In this document: positions 28,710 to 46,742 of the stretch, piece after piece | Position numbering within the stretch: the first letter of the stretch is position 1 | Layout: each line of letters starts with the position of its first letter | The notes under the pieces: model-generated | What the model was told of the DNA's origin: nothing | The model's input: the letters and a program-made list of their open reading frames with translations, nothing else | The model's database searches: none | Translations under genes and position numbers: made by a program | Source of the DNA: Campylobacter coli LMG 9860 | GTDB lineage: Bacteria; Campylobacterota; Campylobacteria; Campylobacterales; Campylobacteraceae | DNA: 64,000 nt | Reading direction: 5' to 3' | Assembly (NCBI RefSeq): GCF_000254135.1 | Contig: NZ_AINS01000033.1 | Span: forward strand, 40,326-104,325

Positions 28710-29876
28710 CTAACAAGTTGTAGCAAGTCTCCAAACTGAAAAATCATTTTGCTCGTTTATTTCAGCTTTTACCAATTCTCCATCTGAAATTCGCACGATT
28801 AATTCTATAAGCTCATCACGCACTTCTTCTTTTGTTTTTACCCCATCTATAATGCTTCCTGCGTTAATATCAATAGCATCATTCATATTTTCATAACAAA
28901 AAGTATTAGAACTCATTTTAATTGTAGGCACAATAGCAGAACCCGTTGGAGTGCCACGACCTGTAGTAAAAACACAAATATTTGCTCCACCTGCAACCAT
29001 AGCACTAAGTTGTTCTATATCATTACCTGGCGTATTCATAAAAGTAAGTCCTTTAGAAACTATAGGTTTGGCATAATCAATCACATCCATTAAGGTTCTG
29101 GTTCCTGCTTTATAAACACAACCTAAGGATTTTTCCTCTATAGTACTAAGCCCACCTGCAATGTTTCCCGGACTAGGGTTTGCTCCTCGAATATCAGCAC
29201 GAAAAGACTTGACTAAATTCTCATAAGCTAAAATCTTATCATATACCTTTTTAGCTATTTCATCGTTTTTTGCTCTCTTAGCAAGTATAGCTTCACAACC
29301 TATAAGCTCTGTAGTTTCTGCTAAAATTACCGCACCACCCTCATCAATGACAAAATCACTCAAACTTCCTAAAGCAGGATTAGCACTAAGTCCGCTATAG
29401 CTATCACTTCCACCGCATTCTGTGCCTAAAATCAAATCACTAAAATCTCCTTCACTTTTTTGTAACTTTGCAGCACTTTCAAGCATTTCATTGACTATTT
29501 TAATACCTTTTTCAATGGTATTTTTACTACCACCGCATTCTTGTATCACTAAATATTCAACCTTTTTATAAGGCGTTGCTTCTTTGATTTTTTCTGCTAC
29601 TACTTTAGCTTGTATTACCTCACAACCAAGCCCTACAATTAAAACACCAAAAACATTGGCATTGCTCCCATGACCTATCAAAACATCTCTGGTTTGCAAA
29701 GCATCAAATTCAAGCTGGGAGCAACCATGCTGATGGTTGATATAAACCGCTCCATTACATTTTCTAGCTATATTTTCACACACTTTATTAGCACAATGTA
29801 CACTTGGTATGATAATGACTTTATTTCTTAAGCCAAATTTTCCATCTTCTCTTCTATAGCCCATTATCTTTTTCAT
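28710..29876 (-). CDS. Sugar-acid dehydratase large subunit (UxaA C-terminal type)
   Basis: Large part of an altronate-dehydratase-like enzyme (UxaA/GarD family), which removes water from sugar acids using Fe2+ or similar metals; here the likely substrate is L-fuconate. The 388 residues start MGYRREDGKFGLRNKVIIIP, the typical beginning of the UxaA C-terminal domain. Conserved Cys and His sites include INHQHGCSQ, VIQECGGSKNTI, LGTECGGSDSYSGLSANPA and NTPGNDIEQLSAM. In E. coli the N-terminal SAF domain is on the same chain; here it is the separate gene two bases upstream. I recall these as Cj0483 and Cj0482. Confidence 0.88.
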   Translation of the reverse strand: MKKIMGYRREDGKFGLRNKVIIIPSVHCANKVCENIARKCNGAVYINHQHGCSQLEFDALQTRDVLIGHGSNANVFGVLIVGLGCEVIQAKVVAEKIKEATPYKKVEYLVIQECGGSKNTIEKGIKIVNEMLESAAKLQKSEGDFSDLILGTECGGSDSYSGLSANPALGSLSDFVIDEGGAVILAETTELIGCEAILAKRAKNDEIAKKVYDKILAYENLVKSFRADIRGANPSPGNIAGGLSTIEEKSLGCVYKAGTRTLMDVIDYAKPIVSKGLTFMNTPGNDIEQLSAMVAGGANICVFTTGRGTPTGSAIVPTIKMSSNTFCYENMNDAIDINAGSIIDGVKTKEEVRDELIELIVRISDGELVKAEINEQNDFSVWRLATTC

Positions 29877-29878
29877 AT

Positions 29879-30142
29879 TTATTCCTTATCTCCACGACCT
29901 CTAATTCCCGCAGTATTATGGATATGCACCCATTCCCCTGTACTAATATCGCAACTTGCACTAGCTATAGCTTCTGCGTATTTGATAATAATTTCATCTT
30001 TTTTTATATCCTTTAGTGCAAATTTATGTCCGCTTGCAATATCATTTAAAAGCTCAATATTTGCCACTTTTTCGCCTTTTTTAAAGTCACGCAAAGCTGT
30101 GGCAACATTGTCTTTTTCATTGACTATAATATATCCTTTCAT
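29879..30142 (-). CDS. Sugar-acid dehydratase small subunit (UxaA N-terminal SAF domain)
   Basis: An 87-residue SAF-fold protein equivalent to the N-terminal domain of UxaA/GarD. It contains NVATALRDFKKGEKV, then GHKFALKDIKKDEIIIKYAEAI and, near the end, EWVHIHNTAGIRGRG. The HIHN segment is the metal-binding His motif of the family. Both reading frame and ribosome binding site are intact, and the large subunit follows in the same operon, so this is a natural split like SuyA/SuyB rather than a frameshift. It overlaps the aldolase gene by 4 bases. Confidence 0.88.
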   Translation of the reverse strand: MKGYIIVNEKDNVATALRDFKKGEKVANIELLNDIASGHKFALKDIKKDEIIIKYAEAIASASCDISTGEWVHIHNTAGIRGRGDKE

Positions 30143-31047
30143 AGTTTTATACCTGTTTCTTTTTCTATAGTTTTAATAAGCTCTTTTGCTTCATCAAAGC
30201 GAGTGTTTAATTCTTCTTTTGTAGCAGGTGATAAAGGATGAATACTAGCATTTACAAATTCAAATCCTCTGGCCTTTAAAAGCAAAGCAAAACCCATAGG
30301 AAAAGCTATGCTCATACCAAATCTTATGGCCTTTAATAAACTTTTTTGTATTAGCAAAGCTCTGCCTATATTTTTTTCATTGATTGATTTGTAAATTTCG
30401 CTCATAAGTTCTGGAAAAACTCCACCTATGCTAGTCATAGAACCTTTTGCACCTGCTAATAATGCACCTACATAAAATTCTTCTCTTCCTACAAAAACAT
30501 CAAAATTACTAGGTACTACATCTAAAATATGATTTAAAAGCAAAGCATCTCCGCTACTATCTTTTATACCCACAACATTATCAAGCTTTGAAACCTTTTC
30601 TATAAATTTTAAGCTTAGTGCTGGTGCAAAAAGAGGTATATTATAAACATATAAGGGAAGTTTCACTTCAGAAGCTAAATATTTTACATATTCAAAAAGT
30701 GCATCTTCACTCAATTTATAATAATAAGGCATAGCAAGTAATAAGGCATCAAGACCTAATTCATAAGCTTTTTGCGCCAAAATAAAAGTGTTTTCATAAA
30801 TTGTCGAGGTAATACCCGTGATGATAGGTATATTATTTTTTGTAGCCTTTTTGGTGAGTTTCATTAACTTAACTTGCTCTTCCACGCTCAAAGCTTGAGA
30901 ATCCCCTGCACTTCCATTACAAAACAATCCGTTCAAGCCTTTAGAAATACCAAATTCACAATAGCGAATAAATTCTTTTTCATTGATACTTCCATCATCT
31001 TTATATGGAGTAAGTAAAGCCGGTAAAGTTCCTTTTAAAATTCCCAT
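30139..31047 (-). CDS. DapA/N-acetylneuraminate lyase-family aldolase, probable 2-keto-3-deoxy-L-fuconate aldolase
   Basis: Class I Schiff-base aldolase of the DHDPS/NAL superfamily; 302 residues. Markers are GTLPALLTPYKDDGSINE at the start, NGSAGDSQALSVEEQ (the family's G-S-x-GE-like phosphate/carboxylate loop), YVYNIPLF with the catalytic Tyr near 135, and VVGIKDSSGD with the Schiff-base Lys near 163. By position it cleaves 2-keto-3-deoxyfuconate into pyruvate and lactaldehyde. It is first in the fucose operon, with the promoter in the gap to the divergent regulator. Corresponds to Cj0481, and its induction by fucose has been reported for C. jejuni. Confidence 0.9.
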   Translation of the reverse strand: MGILKGTLPALLTPYKDDGSINEKEFIRYCEFGISKGLNGLFCNGSAGDSQALSVEEQVKLMKLTKKATKNNIPIITGITSTIYENTFILAQKAYELGLDALLLAMPYYYKLSEDALFEYVKYLASEVKLPLYVYNIPLFAPALSLKFIEKVSKLDNVVGIKDSSGDALLLNHILDVVPSNFDVFVGREEFYVGALLAGAKGSMTSIGGVFPELMSEIYKSINEKNIGRALLIQKSLLKAIRFGMSIAFPMGFALLLKARGFEFVNASIHPLSPATKEELNTRFDEAKELIKTIEKETGIKL

Positions 31048-31276
31048 TTTTTTCCTTTCGTATATACAAAAATATATTTATATATAAAAAATATAACAAA
31101 ATATTTGTAAAAAAATCAAGCTGTTAACTTGGTAAAAATTCGTATTTTATTCTTATTAACTGCCAATTTTTACAAAAAAATATTAAAATTAATAAATAAT
31201 AAAAATTATGATTTTATGTTACTAAAAGTAAAAAATATGCTAAAATTTATAAAAATAAAACAAGGATAAAGACAAT
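31048..31276. promoter_or_regulatory. Divergent promoter/operator region of the fucose operon and its IclR-type regulator
   Basis: A 229-base very AT-rich gap between two divergent genes. It contains an exact 9-bp inverted repeat, GTAAAAATT at 31132-31140 and AATTTTTAC at 31165-31173, plus CAAG-N7-CTTG at 31117-31131. These are candidate operators for the regulator. Several TATA-rich stretches could act as -10 boxes for the minus-strand operon. No experimental support is known to me. Confidence 0.5.
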
Positions 31277-32038
31277 ATGCATCAGCCCACTCTTAGAGTA
31301 TTAAATATTCTAGAATTACTTGCAAAAGAAAAGCTTACCTTAAGTGCTATAGCTAAAAAATTAAACATTCCTGCTGGAACTCTTTGGCCTATTTTACAAA
31401 CTCTTCAAGAAAAAAAATATATCAAATGTGATTTAAAAAATAAAAGTTATTATTTGGATTTTAAGATTATAGAATTAGGATGTAATATAAAAAATGAAAA
31501 TAATATTTTTGAAATAATCAAAAAGCATATGAAAAATATAAGAAATTTAACCAATCAAACTTGTCAAATGGGAATTTTAAAAGATGGAAATGTGCTTTAT
31601 TTAGAAAAAATTGATGCCAATAATACAGTACAATTAAAATCTTTTATAGGCACTTCGTATCCTGCTTATGCAACATCTTTAGGCAAAGCCTTACTATCAA
31701 ATAAAAATAAAAAGGAATTAGAAAAACTTTATCCTAAAAATTTTGATAAAATTACAGAAAACACCTTAAATAATATAAATGAACTCTATCAACAAATCAA
31801 GCAAATTAAAAAAGAAAAAATTGCCATAGAAATTGGAGAAATGAATCCTCAAATTGAATGTATGGCTATAGGCATAGAACATAAAAATAAAATAATTGCT
31901 GCCATTAGTATATCTTATCTAATTTATTGCTCTAATAAAGCTTTTAGAGAAAAAAATAAAAAAATACTTCTAGAAGAAAAAAATAAAATAGAAAAAGTTT
32001 TAAAAATTTATTTTAATGATTTAGATACACTGTATTAA
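31277..32038 (+). CDS. IclR-family transcriptional regulator of the fucose locus
   Basis: DNA-binding regulator with an N-terminal winged helix and a C-terminal IclR effector domain; 253 residues. The HTH is LRVLNILELLAKEKLTLSAI followed by AKKLNIPAGTLWPILQTL at about 6-45. The effector domain contains CQMGILKDGNVLYLEKID and FIGTSYPAYATSLGKALLSN, the family ligand pocket motif. It is divergent from the fucose operon, which suggests it controls that operon, most likely as a fucose-relieved repressor; published work on Cj0480c supports this. Base composition is even more AT-rich than its neighbours. Confidence 0.9.
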   Translation: MHQPTLRVLNILELLAKEKLTLSAIAKKLNIPAGTLWPILQTLQEKKYIKCDLKNKSYYLDFKIIELGCNIKNENNIFEIIKKHMKNIRNLTNQTCQMGILKDGNVLYLEKIDANNTVQLKSFIGTSYPAYATSLGKALLSNKNKKELEKLYPKNFDKITENTLNNINELYQQIKQIKKEKIAIEIGEMNPQIECMAIGIEHKNKIIAAISISYLIYCSNKAFREKNKKILLEEKNKIEKVLKIYFNDLDTLY

Positions 32039-32058
32039 TATAGCCCCGAAGGGCTATA
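32039..32058. terminator. Terminator hairpin between convergent regulator gene and rpoC
   Basis: A perfect 8-bp stem, TATAGCCC and GGGCTATA, with the loop CGAA. Read from the rpoC side the loop is TTCG, a very stable tetraloop. It begins directly after the regulator stop and lies 11 bases from the rpoC stop. Confidence 0.7.
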
Positions 32059-32068
32059 AAATAGAGTT

Positions 32069-40841
<8,773 letters not shown>

Positions 40842-40858
40842 AAACTTTTAAAGCTTAA

Positions 40859-41236
40859 TTACTTAAGTTCTACTTTAGCACCAGCTTCTTCAAGTTGTTT
40901 TTTAGCTTCTTCTGCATCAGCTTTAGCCACGCCTTCTTTTAAGGTTGAAGGTGTTTGCTCTACTGCATCTTTTGCTTCTTTAAGTCCAAGACCAGTTAAA
41001 GCACGAACGATTTTAATTACTTCGATCTTTTTAGCACCACCATCAACTAAAACGATATCAAATTCAGTTTTTTCTTCAGCTGCAGCTGCTGCACCACCTG
41101 CTGCTGCACCACCTGCTACCATTACAGGAGCAGCAGATACACCAAATTTTTCTTCAAATTCTTTTACAAGCTCAGAAAGCTCAAGAACACTTAAATTTGA
41201 AATAAATTCTAATACATCTTCTTTAGAAATTGCCAT
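40859..41236 (-). CDS. rplL: 50S ribosomal protein L7/L12
   Basis: Multi-copy stalk protein that recruits translation factors to the ribosome; 125 residues. An N-terminal dimerisation domain ([19 protein letters not shown]) is followed by an Ala/Gly-rich hinge near 42-54 and the C-terminal factor-binding domain with [18 protein letters not shown] and the end [10 protein letters not shown]. It sits directly after rplJ, as usual, and is followed by an attenuator-like hairpin before rpoB. Confidence 0.99.
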   Translation of the reverse strand: MAISKEDVLEFISNLSVLELSELVKEFEEKFGVSAAPVMVAGGAAAGGAAAAAEEKTEFDIVLVDGGAKKIEVIKIVRALTGLGLKEAKDAVEQTPSTLKEGVAKADAEEAKKQLEEAGAKVELK

Positions 41237-41253
41237 TTTTTATCCTTTATTTA

Positions 41254-41733
41254 TTATTCAGATTCTTTTTTATTTTTAAGCGCATTTAAACCAATAGTGA
41301 AATTGGTAATTGGCGCATTCCAAACTTGCAAAAGCATAGCAAGCAACTCGTTGCGAGAAGGCATTTTTGCCAAAGCTCTAACCTTAGCAACATCTGCAAC
41401 TTCGCCTTCAATATGAGCAGTTTTAATTTCAAATTTATCATTATTTTCTTCAAATTTAGCTGCTACTTTTGAAACGCTAAGTTGATCCTCGCCCCAAAGA
41501 TAAATATTAGTATCTTTAAGAACCAGACCTGTTTTACCGGAATTATTAAGAGCAATGTTAGCCAAAGTGTTTTTAATAATTTGAACTTTTACATTGTTTT
41601 CTCTCGCATTATTTCTAAGTTCTTCAAGCTTTTTAGTGCTCAAGCCTTTGTAATTACAAACTACAATTGCTTCGCTAATTTTAAATTCTTCTTGAAGTTT
41701 AGCAATAATCTCAACTTTTTCGCTTCTAGTCAC
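41254..41733 (-). CDS. rplJ: 50S ribosomal protein L10
   Basis: Base of the ribosomal stalk that carries L7/L12 dimers; 159 residues. It contains [19 protein letters not shown] and [13 protein letters not shown], the conserved rRNA-binding part, and a C-terminal helix ([20 protein letters not shown]) for L7/L12 binding. The start is GTG at 41733, preceded by AAAGGAG. In other bacteria the L10-L12 complex represses this operon at a leader RNA; a matching leader lies upstream (41734-41881). Confidence 0.98.
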   Translation of the reverse strand: MTRSEKVEIIAKLQEEFKISEAIVVCNYKGLSTKKLEELRNNARENNVKVQIIKNTLANIALNNSGKTGLVLKDTNIYLWGEDQLSVSKVAAKFEENNDKFEIKTAHIEGEVADVAKVRALAKMPSRNELLAMLLQVWNAPITNFTIGLNALKNKKESE

Positions 41734-41881
41734 ATTTTCTCCTTTCCGATTGAGATTTCAAGCAGAGTGGTTTTACCCAAATTAAGCTTTCGCCTCGACT
41801 ATCTTCAATCTAAAATAAACATCTCAAAAAATAAAAATTTTTTCAGATGTTTATTTAAAAAGAGTTGCATTATAGCAACTC
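41734..41881 (-). promoter_or_regulatory. rplJ leader, including a long hairpin (probable L10 leader)
   Basis: The 148-base gap between rplA and rplJ holds a nearly perfect inverted repeat with arms AATAAACATCT and AGATGTTTATT near 41813-41855, and further structured sequence before the AAAGGAG site. Position and size fit the L10 autoregulatory leader known from many bacteria. The exact kink-turn site was not folded. Confidence 0.6.
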
Positions 41882-42583
41882 TTACTTCATATCAAGTAAT
41901 TCTTGCGTTTCAAGTTTTACAGAAGGACTCATTGTTAAAGACAAAGCTGCGCTTTTAATATATCTACCTTTAGCTGCTGCAGGTTTATGTTTATTAATCG
42001 CTTTAATAAAAGTAGAAATATTATCCCAAAGTTGCTCTTTAGAAAAACTTACTTTTCCAAGGCCTGCATGAATATTTCCTTGTTTGTCTACACGGAAATT
42101 TACTTGTCCGCTTTTAGCATTATTAACTGCTTGAGCTACATCCATAGTAACTGTTCCGGTTTTTGGATTTGGCATTAAACCTTTAGGTCCTAAGATTCTA
42201 CCTACTTTACCCACAAGACCCATTAAATTAGGAGTTGCGATTAATACATCAAAATTCATATTGCCTTTTTGAATTTCTTCTATCAAGTCATCACTTCCTA
42301 CAATATCTGCTCCAGCATTTTTTGCTTCATCTGCCTTAGCATCTTTTGCAATAACAGCTACACGAACTTTTTTACCTGTTCCAGCAGGAAGTACAACAGA
42401 ACCTCTAACCATTTGATCTGCATGTCTTGGATCAACATTCAATTTAAGTGCGATTTCAACAGTTTCATCAAATTTTGCAGATTTTAAATTTCTTACTGTT
42501 TCAATTGCTTCATTTAAAGCATACTCTTTGCTTACATCAATTTTTTGTGATAATTCTTTTAATCTTTTAGTTATTTTAGCCAT
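41882..42583 (-). CDS. rplA: 50S ribosomal protein L1
   Basis: L1-stalk protein that helps E-site tRNA release; 233 residues. It contains the family segments [40 protein letters not shown], and [19 protein letters not shown]. Downstream of rplK with a 57-base gap. It ends before a structured leader for rplJ. Confidence 0.99.
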   Translation of the reverse strand: MAKITKRLKELSQKIDVSKEYALNEAIETVRNLKSAKFDETVEIALKLNVDPRHADQMVRGSVVLPAGTGKKVRVAVIAKDAKADEAKNAGADIVGSDDLIEEIQKGNMNFDVLIATPNLMGLVGKVGRILGPKGLMPNPKTGTVTMDVAQAVNNAKSGQVNFRVDKQGNIHAGLGKVSFSKEQLWDNISTFIKAINKHKPAAAKGRYIKSAALSLTMSPSVKLETQELLDMK

Positions 42584-42640
42584 ATATTTTTCTCCGCATT
42601 TTTAAAGTGCTACCGCTTTTTACCTTAGCGGTAAAAGGTT

Positions 42641-43066
42641 TTAATCTACGATTTCAACACCCATAGAGCGAGCTGAACCTGCAATAATTTTCGCAGCTTG
42701 ATCTCTATCCTTAGTATTTAAATCTGCAATTTTTTTATCAACAATTTCTAAAACTTGGGCACGAGTTAATTTACCTACCTTGTTCTTAAGTGGATTATCT
42801 GTACCTTTAGAAATTCCAGCTGCTTTTTTAATTAAATCTGTAGCAGGTGGCTGTTTTGTAATAAAAGTAAAGCTTTTATCAGCATAAACAGTAATAACAA
42901 CAGGAATATTAAATCCTGCCATATCCTTTGTTCTTTCATTAAAAGCTTTACAAAATTCCATGATATTTACACCTTGCTGACCCAAAGCAGGACCTACAGG
43001 TGGTGATGGATTAGCTTTTGTAGCTGCAATTTGCAATTTAATTTCGCCTACGACTTTTTTAGCCAT
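42641..43066 (-). CDS. rplK: 50S ribosomal protein L11
   Basis: GTPase-centre protein that binds 23S rRNA near the thiostrepton site; 141 residues. It has [20 protein letters not shown] (the proline-rich loop), [20 protein letters not shown] and a final [16 protein letters not shown]. It follows nusG with 25 bases between them, in the conserved secE-nusG-rplK-rplA order. Confidence 0.99.
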   Translation of the reverse strand: MAKKVVGEIKLQIAATKANPSPPVGPALGQQGVNIMEFCKAFNERTKDMAGFNIPVVITVYADKSFTFITKQPPATDLIKKAAGISKGTDNPLKNKVGKLTRAQVLEIVDKKIADLNTKDRDQAAKIIAGSARSMGVEIVD

Positions 43067-43091
43067 AACAAATCTCCTTACTTGATATAAA

Positions 43092-43625
43092 TTAAATTAT
43101 TTTCTCAACTTGAGAATACAAGATCTCTACTGGAGTAGAACGTCCAAAAATAGAAACATTAAGTTTTAGTAATCCACGAACCATATCGTATTCTTCTACT
43201 ATAGCAGTAAAGTTTGCAAATGGACCTTCAGTAATTCTTACATTTTCTCCTTCTTCAAAAGAGATTTTAGGTTTTGGAGCAGCACGATTATGCACTTTTT
43301 CCAAAATTAAATTAATATCTTTTTCTGTTAAAGGAGTAGGTTTTTTTGATTCTCCAATAAAACGACCAACTTTTGGAAGAGATTGAATGCGATGCCAAAG
43401 TTCTGTATTTAAATCTAGATGTGCAAAAACATACCCAGAATACAAACTTCTTTCACTTATCTTCTCTTTTCCATTTTTAAATTCAATAACATCTTCAGTC
43501 GGAACAACTATTTCTTTTAGTTGCTCTTCGATTCCATTATCTTTTACTAAATTTTCAATGGCTCTTTTAACTGCCATTTCGCTACCAGCATAAGTTTGGA
43601 TTGCATACCATTTATGAGTACTCAA
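43092..43625 (-). CDS. nusG: Transcription termination/antitermination factor NusG
   Basis: Binds RNA polymerase and couples it to Rho or the ribosome; 177 residues. The NGN domain begins [20 protein letters not shown] and contains [24 protein letters not shown] domain follows with [21 protein letters not shown]. The start is placed at TTG 43625 because AAAGGAG precedes it at proper spacing and the protein then begins like other NusG; the ATG at 43658 would add 11 residues and overlap secE. Confidence 0.95.
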   Translation of the reverse strand: MSTHKWYAIQTYAGSEMAVKRAIENLVKDNGIEEQLKEIVVPTEDVIEFKNGKEKISERSLYSGYVFAHLDLNTELWHRIQSLPKVGRFIGESKKPTPLTEKDINLILEKVHNRAAPKPKISFEEGENVRITEGPFANFTAIVEEYDMVRGLLKLNVSIFGRSTPVEILYSQVEKII

Positions 43626-43638
43626 ATTTTGTTCTCCT

Positions 43639-43818
43639 TTATACAATCGCAGAAACAATAGAGGACATAATCCAATCCACTAACGCCAAAAACAAAGAAA
43701 TAACCGCAACCACTACAAAAACTGTAATATAAGCATTTCTTACCTGTTCTTTTAAAGGAAAAATTACTTTCCTTAATTCGGCTTTTGATAATTTAAAATA
43801 AGTTATTAATTTTTCCAT
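43639..43818 (-). CDS. secE: Preprotein translocase subunit SecE
   Basis: Small essential clamp of the SecYEG channel in the inner membrane; 59 residues, the short single-helix form. The sequence MEKLITYFKLSKAELRKVIF carries the amphipathic helix, followed by RNAYITVFVVVAVISLFLAL as the membrane span. It lies between tRNA-Trp and nusG, the conserved secE position. ATG at 43818, with no alternative start nearby. Confidence 0.95.
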   Translation of the reverse strand: MEKLITYFKLSKAELRKVIFPLKEQVRNAYITVFVVVAVISLFLALVDWIMSSIVSAIV

Positions 43819-43836
43819 TTATTTAAACCTTAATTA

Positions 43837-43912
43837 TGGCAGGGCAAGAGGGATTCGAACCCCCAACCATCGGATTTGGAATCCGGTGCTCTACCGTTGG
43901 AGCTATTGCCCT
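43837..43912 (-). tRNA. tRNA-Trp (anticodon CCA)
   Basis: A 76-base cloverleaf with encoded CCA and acceptor AGGGCAA/TTGCCCT. The anticodon loop TTCCAAA gives CCA for UGG. It sits between rpmG and secE, as in many bacteria, and is probably processed from the tuf-to-secE transcript. Confidence 0.97.
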
Positions 43913-43923
43913 AGGGCATAAGC

Positions 43924-44082
43924 TTAACTTTTTAGCTTAACTTCTTTGTGAAGTGTGTGTTTTTTTAATCTTGGGCAATATTTTTTTAATTCCAATTTTT
44001 CTGTAGTATTTTTGCCATTTTTATAGGTGCTATAATTAATATCACCACATTCTTCACATTTTAAACCAACTTTAATTCTCAT
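43924..44082 (-). CDS. rpmG: 50S ribosomal protein L33
   Basis: Small 50S protein near the E site; 52 residues, [20 protein letters not shown] onward, ending HKEVKLKS. It has the CxxC of the zinc-binding form (KCEECG), but the second pair is reduced: [15 protein letters not shown] has Cys then Leu where the family has CPRC. Zinc binding may therefore be weak or lost. ATG at 44082. Lies between tuf and tRNA-Trp, 52 bases from the tuf stop. Confidence 0.93.
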   Translation of the reverse strand: MRIKVGLKCEECGDINYSTYKNGKNTTEKLELKKYCPRLKKHTLHKEVKLKS

Positions 44083-44134
44083 TTATATTTTCCTTAAAAA
44101 ATTTAAAGCCAAGTATTAAACTTGGCTTTTAAAA

Positions 44135-45334
44135 TTACTTAATAATTTTAGAAACAACACCTGAACCAACAGTTTTACCACCTTCACGGATAGCAAAACG
44201 AGTACCTTCTTCAAGCGCTACTGGTGCAATCAAGCTTACAGTAATTCTTACATTTTCACCAGGCATAACCATTTCAACGCCATCAGCTAATTTAATAGAA
44301 CCTGTTACATCTGTTGTTCTTACATAGAATTGCGGTCTATAGTTATTAAAGAATGGAGTATGTCTACCACCCTCATCTTTATTTAGGATATAAACTTCAG
44401 CTTCGAAATCAGTATGTGGAGTAATTGATTTTGGTTTAGCAAGAACCATACCGCGGATAACTTCTTCTTTTTTTGTGCCACGAAGAAGAACACCAACATT
44501 ATCCCCTGCTTCACCTTGATCCATTTCTTTTCTAAACATTTCAACGCCAGTTACAGTTGTTGTTTGAGTATCTTTAATACCAACGATTTCTATAGTATCA
44601 CCAACTTTTACAATACCTTTTTCAATTCTACCTGTAACAACAGTACCACGACCTGAAATTGAGAAAACATCTTCAATTGGCATTAAGAAATCTTTTTCAG
44701 TGTCACGAGTTGGAGTTGGAATATAGCTATCAACAGCAGCCATAAGATCCATAATTTTCGCTGACCATTCGCCATCTTGTCCAGCTTTTGCTTCTTCAAG
44801 AGCTTTTAAAGCAGAACCTGAAATAATAGGTGTGTCATCACCTGGGAAATCATAAGAGCTTAATAATTCTCTAATTTCCATTTCAACCAATTCTAAAAGT
44901 TCAGCATCATCAACCATATCTGCTTTATTCATAAATACAACGATATATGGAACACCTACTTGGCGCGATAGAAGGATGTGCTCTCTAGTTTGTGGCATAG
45001 GACCATCAGCTGCAGAAACAACAAGGATAGCACCGTCCATTTGAGCAGCACCAGTGATCATGTTTTTAACATAGTCAGCGTGACCTGGACAATCAACGTG
45101 TGCATAGTGGCGATTATCTGTTTCATATTCAATATGAGAAGTTGCAATAGTGATACCTCTTTCTTTTTCTTCAGGAGCGTTATCAATATTATCATAATCT
45201 TTAAGTTCTGCCAAACCTCTTCTTGAAAGAACAGCAGAAATAGCAGCTGTCAAAGTAGTTTTACCGTGGTCAACGTGACCAATAGTACCAATGTTTACAT
45301 GTGGCTTATTACGTGAAAATTTTTCTTTAGCCAT
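44135..45334 (-). CDS. tuf: Elongation factor Tu
   Basis: GTPase that delivers aminoacyl-tRNA to the ribosome; 399 residues from [17 protein letters not shown] motifs are [28 protein letters not shown] and NKAD ([11 protein letters not shown]). Domain III ends [20 protein letters not shown]. The ATG at 45334 is preceded by GGAGG; an upstream in-frame ATG at 45361 is not used by the family. Downstream of four tRNA genes, as tufB in E. coli. Confidence 0.99.
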   Translation of the reverse strand: MAKEKFSRNKPHVNIGTIGHVDHGKTTLTAAISAVLSRRGLAELKDYDNIDNAPEEKERGITIATSHIEYETDNRHYAHVDCPGHADYVKNMITGAAQMDGAILVVSAADGPMPQTREHILLSRQVGVPYIVVFMNKADMVDDAELLELVEMEIRELLSSYDFPGDDTPIISGSALKALEEAKAGQDGEWSAKIMDLMAAVDSYIPTPTRDTEKDFLMPIEDVFSISGRGTVVTGRIEKGIVKVGDTIEIVGIKDTQTTTVTGVEMFRKEMDQGEAGDNVGVLLRGTKKEEVIRGMVLAKPKSITPHTDFEAEVYILNKDEGGRHTPFFNNYRPQFYVRTTDVTGSIKLADGVEMVMPGENVRITVSLIAPVALEEGTRFAIREGGKTVGSGVVSKIIK

Positions 45335-45395
45335 TTTTTCCTCCATATAAAAATTTAACAAGGCAAGTCTATATTTATAATTTTTTCAATTTTAT

Positions 45396-45469
<74 letters not shown>

Positions 45470-45564
45470 GCTCAGAAAAATTATATAAAAACATAGACAA
45501 CTAAAAAACAATTTTAGGGGATTTACTGTAAGTTAGAAAAAAAATACAGCTCCCAGTCAAACTT

Positions 45565-45641
45565 TGGAGCGGGAAACGGGACTCGAACCCGCGACCCTCA
45601 GCTTGGAAGGCTGATGCTCTAGCCAACTGAGCTACTCCCGC
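45565..45641 (-). tRNA. tRNA-Gly (anticodon UCC)
   Basis: A 77-base cloverleaf, acceptor GCGGGAG and CCA encoded; anticodon loop CTTCCAA gives TCC, which reads GGA and GGG. Second-last of the four-tRNA cluster ahead of tuf. Confidence 0.97.
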
Positions 45642-45647
45642 AAAGCA

Positions 45648-45733
<86 letters not shown>

Positions 45734-45793
45734 ATAAATGAAATATTACATCTAAGCTTATTGTAATATTCTGGTCAAACACTGCTAAAATAA

Positions 45794-45869
45794 TGGAGCT
45801 GGTTAAGGGACTTGAACCCCCGACCTGCTGCTTACAAGGCAGCTGCTCTACCAACTGAGCTAAACCAGC
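45794..45869 (-). tRNA. tRNA-Thr (anticodon UGU)
   Basis: A 76-base cloverleaf with acceptor GCTGGTT and encoded CCA. Anticodon loop CTTGTAA gives TGT, reading ACA. It is the first tRNA of the cluster, so the promoter of the tRNA-tuf unit should lie just upstream (45870-46003). Confidence 0.97.
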
Positions 45870-46003
45870 AAATAATTTAAAGATGGTATTATATCTGAAA
45901 AAAAATAGTTTGTCAAGATTATGCGCTATAAATTATTTAAAAAACAATTTCATAATTAAAAATTTCCCATTAAAAATACAAAAACTAAGATTTTTTATTG
46001 AAA

Positions 46004-46741
46004 TCATTTATGATAGTCAAATAAATTAAGGAATTTCTTAGCTCTTTCGCTTTTAGGATTTTCAAAAAAACCATCAGGAGTATTTTCTTCGATAATTTCT
46101 CCATTATCCATAAAAATTATTCTATCGGCTACCGCTCTTGCAAATCCCATCTCGTGAGTGACTATAAGCATAGTCATTCCATCTTTTGCCAAATTTAAAA
46201 TTACCTCTAAAACTTCACGAACGATTTCAGGATCAAGTGCTGCTGTAACCTCATCAAAAAGCATAAGCTCTGGATTCATGCAAAGACTGCGCACTATAGC
46301 TATTCTTTGTTTTTGCCCTCCGCTTAACTCTTTTGGATAAGCATCGATTTTATGTGCTAAACCTACTTTTTCAAGCCAAATTTTAGCTTCTTGCAAAACT
46401 TCTTCTTTAGCTCTTTTTTGTACTTTTAAAGGACCTAAAAGTATGTTATCTTTCACGCTTAAATGTTCAAATAGCTCGTATGATTGAAATACCATACCCA
46501 CTTTTTGACGCACTCTTGTCCAATCTTTAAAATTTTTATCGATCTTATCTTGTCCTATTTCTATAACCCCATCTGCAATTTCCTCAAGCCCATTAATACA
46601 ACGCAAAAGAGTAGATTTTCCGCAACCACTTGGACCTAAAATCACCACCACTTCTTTTTGTTTTACTTCTAAGTTGATATTCTTTAAAGCATGATGAGAG
46701 CCATAATATTTTTGCAAATTTTTTATCTTTAAAATACTCAT
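46004..46741 (-). CDS. Polar amino acid ABC importer, ATP-binding protein
   Basis: GlnQ/HisP-type ATPase that powers amino acid import; 245 residues. Walker A is [20 protein letters not shown] near 33, Q-loop [14 protein letters not shown], signature [15 protein letters not shown] near 137, and Walker [16 protein letters not shown] near 157. It follows the second permease gene by one base. With the two permeases it makes a membrane complex, but no periplasmic binding protein gene is beside it. Corresponds to Cj0469. Confidence 0.95.
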   Translation of the reverse strand: MSILKIKNLQKYYGSHHALKNINLEVKQKEVVVILGPSGCGKSTLLRCINGLEEIADGVIEIGQDKIDKNFKDWTRVRQKVGMVFQSYELFEHLSVKDNILLGPLKVQKRAKEEVLQEAKIWLEKVGLAHKIDAYPKELSGGQKQRIAIVRSLCMNPELMLFDEVTAALDPEIVREVLEVILNLAKDGMTMLIVTHEMGFARAVADRIIFMDNGEIIEENTPDGFFENPKSERAKKFLNLFDYHK

Positions 46742-46742
46742 T

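Noticed and set aside
28710..30142. Frameshifted uxaA pseudogene
   Set aside because: Each part has its own start and normal end, and split versions are known for related two-subunit dehydratases, so a natural split is more likely.
43626..43658. Longer N-terminus for NusG from the ATG at 43658
   Set aside because: It would overlap secE and adds MFLRLYKGEQN, which includes the ribosome binding site AAAGGAG of the TTG start.
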